A stretch of DNA of 64,000 bases from DASUDX01 sp036275365 (GTDB lineage Bacteria > Pseudomonadota > Gammaproteobacteria > Nevskiales > Nevskiaceae). The stretch spans positions 58,180 through 122,179 of the forward strand of contig DASUDX010000136.1 in assembly GCA_036275365.1 (NCBI GenBank). Direction: 5' to 3'. The notes under the pieces are model-generated. The model made no database searches and was not told the origin of the DNA. It was given only the letters and a program-made list of their open reading frames with translations. The translations under genes were made by a program, and so were the position numbers. Of the stretch, positions 1 to 6,782 are shown one piece after another; within the stretch, counting starts at the first letter, position 1; the number at the start of each line of letters is the position of its first letter.

Positions 1-360
1 CCGGCCGGACAGCGGCCCAAGCGCGAGCACATCCTCGCCACCACCCGCGACGGGCTGGTGCGGATTCCGGTCGACGACATCGTCTATTTCCTCGCCGACC
101 AGAAATACACCACGGTCTGCCATCTGCACGGCGAGGTGCTGATCGAGGAATCGCTGAAGACGCTCGAAGAGGATTTCTCGCCCTGGTTCCTGCGCATCCA
201 TCGCAAGGCCCTGGTCGCCACCCGCTTCATCAACAGCCTCGAGCGCGAGCGTGGCGGCGAGCAGCACCACTGGCTGAAGATGAAACACGCCAGCCAGCCG
301 CTGCCGGTGTCGCGGCGGCGCCTGGCCGATGTGCGACGGTTCCTCACCGAACAACCATGA
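1..360 (+). CDS. algR: LytTR-family response regulator, C-terminal part (AlgR-like)
   Basis: The gene enters from the left edge; 119 residues and the TGA remain. They form a LytTR DNA-binding domain: after a Lys/Arg-rich linker come GLVRIPVDDIVYFLADQKY, the LYTTR-type strand pattern with VLIEESLKTLEE, then FLRIHRKALV and the closing PVSRRRLADVRRFL. Family knowledge: such proteins are two-component regulators with an N-terminal receiver domain, which would lie outside the window. Location directly before hemC is the arrangement of algR in Pseudomonas and relatives, hence the symbol. Only the receiver domain could separate AlgR from other LytTR regulators, so the symbol is less certain than the family. 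A GCGTGAG repeat begins two bases after the stop. Confidence 0.88.
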   Translation, partial: PAGQRPKREHILATTRDGLVRIPVDDIVYFLADQKYTTVCHLHGEVLIEESLKTLEEDFSPWFLRIHRKALVATRFINSLERERGGEQHHWLKMKHASQPLPVSRRRLADVRRFLTEQP

Positions 361-361
361 G

Positions 362-382
362 GCGTGAGGCGTGAGGCGTGAG
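362..382 (+). repeat. Three tandem GCGTGAG heptamers with an inverted arm at 449-457
   Basis: GCGTGAG occurs three times head to tail directly after the algR stop. The segment ACGCCTCAC at 449-457 is the reverse complement of GTGAGGCGT inside the array, so the whole 362-457 piece could fold with a 9-bp stem. The same triple array is at 53581-53601, and single copies in the opposite orientation lie at 21306, 21357 and 23464. The hemC reading frame currently begins inside the array. Confidence 0.75.
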
Positions 383-1378
383 GAGCAGGAACGACCCTCG
401 GATGGTGGATTGAAGCCGGCGGATCGCTCGCCGCATCCCGCCCCGCTGACGCCTCACCGCCTGCGCATCGCCACCCGCGAGTCGCCGCTCGCCCTGTGGC
501 AGGCCGAGCATGTGCGCGAGCGCCTGCGCCAGGCCCACCCGGGTCTGGAGGTGGTGCTGGTGCCGATGACCACCACCGGCGATCAGCGGCTGGAAGGCCC
601 GCTGGCGCAGTCCGGGGGCAAGGGCCTGTTCGTCAAGGAACTCGAGCAGGCGATGCTGGAAGGCCGCGCCGATCTCGCCGTGCATTCGATGAAGGATGTG
701 CCGGTCCAGCAGCCGGAGGGCCTGATGCTGTGCGGCTTTCTCGCCGGCGAGGACCCGGCCGATGCCTTCGTCAGCGCCCGTCATGCGAGCCTCGATGCCC
801 TGCCGGCCGGCGCCCATGTCGGCACCGCCAGCCTGCGCCGTCAGGCCCAGCTGCTGCACCGCCGGCCCGATCTGCGGGTGAGCCCGGTGCGCGGCAATGT
901 CGGCACCCGTCTGCGCAAGCTCGATGAGGGGCAGTACGACGCCCTGCTGCTGGCCCAGGCCGGCCTGCTGCGGCTCGGGCTGGCGCACCGGGTGCGCGAG
1001 GTGCTGGCCGTCTCCGCCTTCGTCCCGGCCATCGGCCAGGGCATCGTCGGCCTCGAGTGCCGCCAGTCCGATCCGCGCACCCAGGCCCTGCTCGGCGTGC
1101 TCGACGATCCGGACAGCCGTCTGCGGCTGGCGGCCGAACGCGCCTTCAACCGCCGGCTTGGTGGCGCCTGCCAGGCGCCGGTGGCCGGGCATGCGCGGCG
1201 GCAGGGCGATCGTCTGCAGCTCGATGGGCTGGTCGCCAGCCCCGATGGCCGCCAGCTGCTGCGCGACCAGATCGAAGGCCCGGTGGATCAGGCCGAGGCG
1301 CTGGGTCTGGCGCTGGCCGAGCGGCTGCTGCAGCGCGGTGCCGCCGAGCTGCTGCAGGGTCTGGGCCTGCGGCCATGA
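371..1378 (+). CDS. hemC: Hydroxymethylbilane synthase (porphobilinogen deaminase)
   Basis: Polymerises four porphobilinogens to hydroxymethylbilane in cytoplasmic haem/tetrapyrrole synthesis. Visible family marks are LRIATRESPLALWQAEHV at the true N-terminus, MTTTGDQ, LAVHSMKDVP, GTASLRRQAQL, the RGNVGTRL segment and the dipyrromethane-cofactor cysteine in LGGACQAPVAGH (Cys267 in this numbering). The start is doubtful: conserved sequence begins only near base 460, and everything upstream in frame is a GCGTGAG repeat element. GTG 371 lies in the array; TTG 410 is an alternative; no in-frame ATG is near the domain. It sits 10 bases after algR and overlaps the next gene by 4 bp (ATGA), so co-transcription with hemDX and hemY is likely. 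Confidence 0.95.
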   Translation: MRREEQERPSDGGLKPADRSPHPAPLTPHRLRIATRESPLALWQAEHVRERLRQAHPGLEVVLVPMTTTGDQRLEGPLAQSGGKGLFVKELEQAMLEGRADLAVHSMKDVPVQQPEGLMLCGFLAGEDPADAFVSARHASLDALPAGAHVGTASLRRQAQLLHRRPDLRVSPVRGNVGTRLRKLDEGQYDALLLAQAGLLRLGLAHRVREVLAVSAFVPAIGQGIVGLECRQSDPRTQALLGVLDDPDSRLRLAAERAFNRRLGGACQAPVAGHARRQGDRLQLDGLVASPDGRQLLRDQIEGPVDQAEALGLALAERLLQRGAAELLQGLGLRP

Positions 1379-3201
1379 CGCCGCTGGCCGGCCGGCGCAT
1401 CCTGCTGACCCGGCCCGAGGCCCGCGCGGCCGGGCTGATCGAGCGCCTGCGCGCCGCCGGTGCCGAGCCGGCCAGCCTGCCGCTGCTCGCGCTGGATCCG
1501 CTGCCGCTGGAGCCGGCGGTCCTCGAGCAGGCCCGCACCGCGGCCTACTGGATCTTCACCAGCCTCACCGCGGTGGAGCAGGCGCTGGCGCGCATCGAGC
1601 GGCCCTGGCCGTCCTGCCTCGCGGTCGGTCCGGCCACGGCGGCGGCCCTGCGCGCGGCCGGGCTGACCGTCGCCGCCGCCGATCAGGGCGCCGGCAGCGA
1701 GGCGCTGCTGGCCTTGCCGCCGCTGACCGCGCCGCAGGGCCTGCGCCTGGCGCTGATCACCGGCGAGGGCGGGCGCGGGCTGATCGAGACCGAGCTCGCC
1801 GCCCGCGGTGCCGAGCTGCAGCGGCTGGCGCTCTATCGGCGGCGGCCGCTGAGCCACGGCGAGGACCGCCTGGCCAGCGAGCTGGCGCTGGCCGAGGCGG
1901 TGGTGATCAGCAGCGGGGAGGGGCTGGAGCAGCTGTGGAGCCAGACCCCGCCGGCCTGGCGCGAGGAGCTCTGCCGTCTGCCGCTGGTTGCCCCCGCCGG
2001 GCGTGTGGTAGAACGCGCCCTCGCGCTGGGATTTGCCCAGGTCCAGCCGGTCGACTCCCCGGGCGACGAGCCCACGCTCGCCGCACTCCGCGCGCTGTTC
2101 ACCACTCCCCAGGCTGCGATGAGCGAACCTGCTGCCCCGTCCGTCACCGAGGCGCCGTCCCCGGCCCCGGCGATTCCCGCCCCGCCGGGGGCGCCGACCC
2201 GCCGCCGCGGTCTGCTCGCACTGCTGCTCCTGCTCGGCGCGGGCGGGCTGCTCGCCCTCGGCTGGGGGCTTTATCAGGCCCAGGGCCGCATCGAAGACCA
2301 GCAGCAGGCGCTGCGCCGGCTGCAGCAGAGCCTGGAGACGGTGGCCGCCGAATCCGCCCGCACCACCACCCTGCAGGCCGATCTGTCACGGGTCTCGCAG
2401 CGCAATGGCACCGATATCGCGAGCCTGCTCGGCCGGTTCGATGCCACCGAGCAGCTGATGGGCCGCATCAACGAGGAGCTGGCCGGCGGGCGTACCCGCT
2501 TCCAGCTGGCGGCGGTCGAGCACCTGCTGATCCTCGCCAACGATCGCCTGCAGCTGGAAGGCGACGCCGGCGCCGCCCTGCGCGCCCTCGAGCGCGCGGA
2601 CGAGCGGCTGGCGGCGCTGGATGACCCCCGTCTGTTCGCGGTGCGCCAGGCGCTCTCGGCGGAGCGCGCGGCGCTGATGGCGCTGCCGCGGCTGGACCGC
2701 ACCGCCACCGCCCTGGTGCTGGACAGCCTGATCGAGCGCGCCCCGCGCCTGCCGCTGCGGATGAGCCGGCCAGCCACGCCGTCGAGCGCCGCCGGGTCGG
2801 CCGCCGAGCCGCCGCCGGCCGCGGATCGCCCCTGGTGGTCGCGCGGTCTGTCCCAGCTCGCCGAGGCCCTGCGCAGCGTCTTCGTGCTGCGCCGGGACGA
2901 GAGTGCCGCCAGCCAGCGCCTGCTGCCCCCGGAGCAGGAGGCGCTGGTGGTGCAGCTGCTGCAGCTGCGGCTGGAAGGCGCCCGCGTGGCCTTCCTGCAG
3001 CGCGACGAGGTGGCTTTCCGCGCCCAGCTGCGCGCGGCCCTGCAGAGCCTCGATGAACAGTTCCGCCCGGACGATCCCGGCGTGCTGGCGCTGCGCGCCG
3101 AGCTCGAGCGCCTGCTGCCGCTGGTGCTGGCGCCCCCGCTGCCCGATATCAGCAACAGCCTGAGCCTGCTGCGCGCCGGGCTGGAGCCGGCTCCGCGATG
3201 A
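1375..3201 (+). CDS. hemD: Fused uroporphyrinogen-III synthase HemD / membrane protein HemX
   Basis: 608 residues. Residues 1-245 are a HemD-type domain (opening RRILLTRPEARAAGLIERL, then FTSLTAVEQAL and ITGEGGRGLI), which cyclises hydroxymethylbilane to uroporphyrinogen III. A Pro/Ala-rich linker follows, then an Arg-flanked membrane segment at about 279-298 and a HemX domain with a coiled coil (QAQGRIEDQQQALRRLQQSL) and the AVEHLLILANDRLQLEGD motif. HemX is thought to scaffold or regulate late haem steps. The reading frame is continuous across both domains. ATG 2119 (residue 249) could be an internal HemX start, because it would open MSEPAAPS just before the linker. The start codon overlaps the hemC stop by 4 bp, and the stop overlaps hemY by 4 bp. 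Confidence 0.93.
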   Translation: MTPLAGRRILLTRPEARAAGLIERLRAAGAEPASLPLLALDPLPLEPAVLEQARTAAYWIFTSLTAVEQALARIERPWPSCLAVGPATAAALRAAGLTVAAADQGAGSEALLALPPLTAPQGLRLALITGEGGRGLIETELAARGAELQRLALYRRRPLSHGEDRLASELALAEAVVISSGEGLEQLWSQTPPAWREELCRLPLVAPAGRVVERALALGFAQVQPVDSPGDEPTLAALRALFTTPQAAMSEPAAPSVTEAPSPAPAIPAPPGAPTRRRGLLALLLLLGAGGLLALGWGLYQAQGRIEDQQQALRRLQQSLETVAAESARTTTLQADLSRVSQRNGTDIASLLGRFDATEQLMGRINEELAGGRTRFQLAAVEHLLILANDRLQLEGDAGAALRALERADERLAALDDPRLFAVRQALSAERAALMALPRLDRTATALVLDSLIERAPRLPLRMSRPATPSSAAGSAAEPPPAADRPWWSRGLSQLAEALRSVFVLRRDESAASQRLLPPEQEALVVQLLQLRLEGARVAFLQRDEVAFRAQLRAALQSLDEQFRPDDPGVLALRAELERLLPLVLAPPLPDISNSLSLLRAGLEPAPR

Positions 3202-4403
3202 TCCGCCTCTGGCTGCTGCTGCTCGGCGCGCTGGCCCTGGGCGCGGCCGTGGCGTTCTATCTGCGAGCCGACAGCGGCTATGTGCTGCTGCGCTATGGCG
3301 CCTGGATCGTCGAGACCTCGGTGCTGGGGCTGGCGGCCGCCCTGCTGGCCGGCGCGGCGCTGCTGGTCACCACCCTGCGTCTGCTGTGGATGGGCTGGCG
3401 GCTGCCGGCGACCGTGCAGGCGGCGCTGGAGCGGCGCAAGCGCCAGCGCGCCCGCGAGTCCTTCGAGAGCGGGCTGCGCCAGCTGCTGGAAGGCCACTGG
3501 AAGCGTGCCGAGATCGAGCTGGTGCGGCGTGCGGCCGATCACCATGCCGCCCACCTGAACTATCTGGCGGCGGCCCGGGCGGCCCAGCGGGTGGGTGCGC
3601 CGGCGCGCCGCGACCACTACCTGACCCTGGCGGCGCGCAGCGCACCGGAGAACGAGCTCGCCACCCTGCTGACCCAGGCCGAGCTGCAGCTGGAGCGCAG
3701 CGAGCACGAAAAGGTGGTGGAGACCGCCAGCCAGATCCGCAGCCGCGATCCCGAGCACAGCTACGCCATCGAGCTACTGGCGCGCGGCCTCGCCGCCCTT
3801 TCGCGCTGGGAGCCGCTGTGCCGTCTGCTCGAGCAGACTCGCCGCCACCCCGGGCTCGATGCGGCCTTGCGGGTGGCGCTGTGGCGCCAGGCGCTGGAGG
3901 CGCGCATGGCCACCGCCGTGGTCGAGGCACGGCTCGACGCGCTCAAGCAGATCTGGAGCGAGGTGCCCGAGCTGCTGCGCGAGGACGAGACCCTGGTGCG
4001 CCGCTATGTGGCGGGGCTGGTGCGGCTCAACGCCCATGCCGAGGCCAGTGCGCTGATCGTGCAGGTGCTCAAGCGCCGCTGGGACGGCGAGCTGGTCTGG
4101 CGCTTCGGCGAGCTGCATGCCAGCGACCCGCTGGGCCAGCTGGCCAGCATCGAGCAGTGGCTGACGCTTTATGGCGAGAAGCCGGAGCTGCTGGTCACCG
4201 CCGGGCGCGCCTGCCTGGCCAACAAGCTGTGGGGCAAGGCGCGCAGCTATCTGGAGGCGGTCACCCGCGTGCAGCCGAGCGCGGCGGCCTTTCTCGAACT
4301 GGCCCGGCTCTCCGAGCAGACCCAGAACAGCGAGGAGGCGGCGCGCTGGTACCGCCAGGGTCTGGAGCACGCCGCGCGGTCCGGCGAGGCGCTGCCGCGC
4401 TGA
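3198..4403 (+). CDS. hemY: HemY-like inner-membrane TPR protein
   Basis: 401 residues. Two N-terminal membrane segments (about 4-22 and 41-64) around a short periplasmic loop SGYVLLRYG typical of gammaproteobacterial HemY, followed by a cytoplasmic array of TPR-like helix pairs such as AELQLERSEHEKVVETA and GKARSYLEAVTR. In Escherichia coli the hemCDXY order is conserved and HemY is proposed to organise protoporphyrin/haem enzymes; the biochemical role is not settled. It is not the FAD-containing protoporphyrinogen oxidase that bears the same name in Bacillus. It overlaps hemDX by 4 bp and ends 15 bases from the convergent PPK2 gene. Confidence 0.92.
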   Translation: MIRLWLLLLGALALGAAVAFYLRADSGYVLLRYGAWIVETSVLGLAAALLAGAALLVTTLRLLWMGWRLPATVQAALERRKRQRARESFESGLRQLLEGHWKRAEIELVRRAADHHAAHLNYLAAARAAQRVGAPARRDHYLTLAARSAPENELATLLTQAELQLERSEHEKVVETASQIRSRDPEHSYAIELLARGLAALSRWEPLCRLLEQTRRHPGLDAALRVALWRQALEARMATAVVEARLDALKQIWSEVPELLREDETLVRRYVAGLVRLNAHAEASALIVQVLKRRWDGELVWRFGELHASDPLGQLASIEQWLTLYGEKPELLVTAGRACLANKLWGKARSYLEAVTRVQPSAAAFLELARLSEQTQNSEEAARWYRQGLEHAARSGEALPR

Positions 4404-4418
4404 GCCCCGGCGGCGGTC

Positions 4419-5321
4419 TCAGGCCTTGAGCTGCGCCCGCATCTCGGCGAAGCGCGCCCGCTCGGCCGGATCGAGCACCGGGTAGCGCAGATCCATCCCC
4501 TGCAGGGTGCGGTGCACGATGTCGGCCACCGTGGCGCGCAGGAAGGACTTGCTGTCGGCGGGTATCGCATACCAGGGCGCCCAGGGCCGGGAGGTCTGGT
4601 TCAGCGCGGTCTCGTAGGCCTGCATATAGGCCTTCCAGTGGGCGCGCTCGCGGACATCGCCGCTTTCGAACTTCCAGTGCTTCTCCGGCTCGTCGAGGCG
4701 GGCCAGGAAGCGCTGGCGCTGCTCTTCGTAGGAGACATTGAGCCAGAACTTGAGGATCACCGTGCCATTGCGCGCGAGGTGCTTCTCCCAGTCGCGGATC
4801 GACTCGTAGCGCTGCGCCCAGAGCGTGTCCAGCGGCGTCTGATACGGCAGCTTCTGCGCCGCCAGGTGGGTCGGGTGCACGCGCACGGCCAGCACCTCCT
4901 CGTAGTGGCTGCGGTTGAACACCCCGATGTGTCCGCGCCGCGGCAGCTGCTGGGCGGTGCGCCAGAGGAAGTCGTGGTCCAGCTCCAGCTCGGAGGGCCG
5001 CTTGAAGGCATGCACCTGGCAGCCGGAGGGGTCGACGCCGGAGAGCACGGCGCGGATGGTGCTGTCCTTGCCGGCGGCATCCATGGCCTGGAACACCAGC
5101 AGCAGGCTGTGGTTGTCGTGGGCGTAGAGGATGTGCTGGAGCTCGGCGATCGCCGCCACCAGGGTCTTGAGCCGCTGCTGGTTCTCGCTCTTGTCCGGTC
5201 CCTTCGCGGGCGGTGCGCTCGGTGCGCGGGCGAGCACGAAGCGGCCGTTGAAGGGCACCCGGTAGGGACTCTCCACCGCGGTGGCCGGGGCGATCTCGCG
5301 ATCCGGCCGGCGCCGGCTCAT
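4419..5321 (-). CDS. Polyphosphate kinase 2 family protein
   Basis: 300 residues from ATG 5321, the start chosen because it overlaps the NfeD stop by 4 bp; a longer in-frame N-terminus would lie inside nfeD. PPK2 marks: Walker A LVFQAMDAAGKDS (79-87 core), the lid/guanidino segment FKRPSELELDHDFLWR, Walker B HIGVFNRSHYEEVL (131-144), and the C-terminal PWYAIPADSKSF and LRYPVLD blocks. These enzymes transfer phosphate between polyphosphate and nucleotides (ADP/GDP or AMP); which class cannot be decided from sequence by eye. Third gene of a qmcA-nfeD-ppk2 run; the coupling with membrane-quality proteins is not explained by known pathways. Confidence 0.93.
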   Translation of the reverse strand: MSRRRPDREIAPATAVESPYRVPFNGRFVLARAPSAPPAKGPDKSENQQRLKTLVAAIAELQHILYAHDNHSLLLVFQAMDAAGKDSTIRAVLSGVDPSGCQVHAFKRPSELELDHDFLWRTAQQLPRRGHIGVFNRSHYEEVLAVRVHPTHLAAQKLPYQTPLDTLWAQRYESIRDWEKHLARNGTVILKFWLNVSYEEQRQRFLARLDEPEKHWKFESGDVRERAHWKAYMQAYETALNQTSRPWAPWYAIPADSKSFLRATVADIVHRTLQGMDLRYPVLDPAERARFAEMRAQLKA

Positions 5322-5755
5322 GGCAGGGCTTCCACCACCAGGGTGGCGCCTTCCACCCGCACCACCCGCACCTGGGTGCCGGCCGGCGTATCCGGTCCGC
5401 TGACCCGCCATTGCGAGTCATCCACCCGCAGCACGCCGACATTGTTCACGATCGGCTGGCCGAGGGTGAAGCTGCGGCCGACATAGCTGTCACCGCGGCG
5501 GTTGAGGGTGGGCTGGTCGCTCTGGGTCTCGCGTGGCCGCAGCCGGTGGTGGACGAAGAAGGCCACCACCGAGATCACCCCGAACAGCACCAGCTCCACC
5601 TGCCAGCCCAGCGGCAGCAGGGCCGCCAGCGCGCCGACCACCAGGGCGGAGACGCCCATCCACAGCATCACATAGCCGGCCGGCAGCAGCATCTCCAGCA
5701 CCAGCAGGACGAAGCCGAGAATCCACCAGTACCAGTACAGCCAGTCGATGATCAT
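5318..5755 (-). CDS. NfeD-like membrane protein
   Basis: 145 residues from ATG 5755. N-terminal hydrophobic half with the family segment EMLLPAGYVMLWMGVSALVVG and a third helix ending FFVHHRLRPRET, then a soluble OB-fold-like C-terminus (GRSFTLGQPIVNNVGVLRVDD, WRVSGPDTPAGTQVRVV). NfeD-type proteins pair with stomatin/SPFH proteins and are thought to act in membrane microdomain or protein quality control. Here it lies 10 bases downstream of the SPFH gene, as ybbJ/qmcA do in E. coli. The short form lacks the N-terminal ClpP-like protease domain of long NfeD proteins. Confidence 0.93.
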   Translation of the reverse strand: MIIDWLYWYWWILGFVLLVLEMLLPAGYVMLWMGVSALVVGALAALLPLGWQVELVLFGVISVVAFFVHHRLRPRETQSDQPTLNRRGDSYVGRSFTLGQPIVNNVGVLRVDDSQWRVSGPDTPAGTQVRVVRVEGATLVVEALP

Positions 5756-5765
5756 GGAAGGCGCC

Positions 5766-6719
5766 TCAGCCAGCCGGACGGGTGGACTGGCCGGCGTTCT
5801 TGGCCAGCTCGACGATGCCGCCGAGGGCACCGATCACGCTGGCGGCCTCCACCGGCATCATCAGGATCTTCTGATTGGGGCTGGCGGCGAGCTGGCCGAG
5901 CGCCCCGATGTACTGCTGGGCCACGAAGTAGTTGACCGCCTGCACATCGCCCTTGGCGATCGCCTGGCTCACCATCAGGGTGGCCTTGGCCTCGGCCTCG
6001 GCGGCGCGCTCACGGGCCTCGGCGTCGCGGAAGGCCGCCTCGCGACGGCCCTCGGCTTCGAGGATCTGCTGCTGCTTGTCGCCCTCGGCGGCGAGGATCA
6101 CCGCCTTCTGCTCGCCCTCGGCCTTGAGGATGGCCGCGGCGCGGAAGCCCTCGGCATCGAGGATGTTGGCGCGCTTCTCGCGCTCCGCCTTCATCTGCCG
6201 TGCCATCGAATCGACCAGATCCGCCGGCGGGCGGATGTCCTTGACCTCGATGCGGGTCACCTTCACCCCCCAGGGGCTGGTGGCCTGGTCCACCACCGAG
6301 AGCAGGCGGGTGTTGATGTGATCGCGCTGGCTGAGCAGCTCGTCGAGGTCCATCGAGCCCATCACCGTGCGCAGATTGGTCTGGGTCAGATTGAGGATGG
6401 CGTACTCCAGCTGCTGGACCTCGTAGGCGGCCTTGGCGGCGTCGAGCACCTGGAAGAACACCACGCCATCGACCCCGACCATGGCGTTGTCCTTGGTGAT
6501 CACTTCCTGGCTGGGCACATCCAGCACCTGCTCCATCATCGACAGCTTGCGGCCGATCGAATCGATGTAGGGGATCAGCCAGTGCGGGCCCGGACCGAAG
6601 GTGGCGCGGTACCGGCCGAAGCGCTCGATGGTGTATTCCATGCCCTGCGGCACGGCGACGAAGCCCTTCCACAGCGTGACCAGGGCGAAGGCGACGAAGG
6701 CAAGCGCGAGATAGGACAT
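5766..6719 (-). CDS. qmcA: SPFH/Band 7 (stomatin-like) membrane protein, QmcA-like
   Basis: 317 residues. An N-terminal membrane anchor (about 4-20) precedes the Band-7 domain: VPQGMEYTIERFGRYRATFGPG, LDVPSQEVITKDNAMVGVDGVVFFQV, LNLTQTNLRTVMGSMDLDELLSQRD. A long Ala/Glu/Lys/Arg helix follows (KAEGEQKAVILAAEGDKQQQ) and a C-terminal hydrophobic patch. Family members oligomerise into ring or cage structures on the inner membrane and associate with NfeD proteins and proteases. It is followed immediately by nfeD, matching the usual partnership. A GGAG ribosome-binding site lies just before the ATG. Confidence 0.94.
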   Translation of the reverse strand: MSYLALAFVAFALVTLWKGFVAVPQGMEYTIERFGRYRATFGPGPHWLIPYIDSIGRKLSMMEQVLDVPSQEVITKDNAMVGVDGVVFFQVLDAAKAAYEVQQLEYAILNLTQTNLRTVMGSMDLDELLSQRDHINTRLLSVVDQATSPWGVKVTRIEVKDIRPPADLVDSMARQMKAEREKRANILDAEGFRAAAILKAEGEQKAVILAAEGDKQQQILEAEGRREAAFRDAEARERAAEAEAKATLMVSQAIAKGDVQAVNYFVAQQYIGALGQLAASPNQKILMMPVEAASVIGALGGIVELAKNAGQSTRPAG

Positions 6720-6782
6720 GGGACGCTCCGGAGGCAGGACCCTAAGGTGCAGCCTCGCCGCCGCCCCTGCAAGCCCTGCGCC

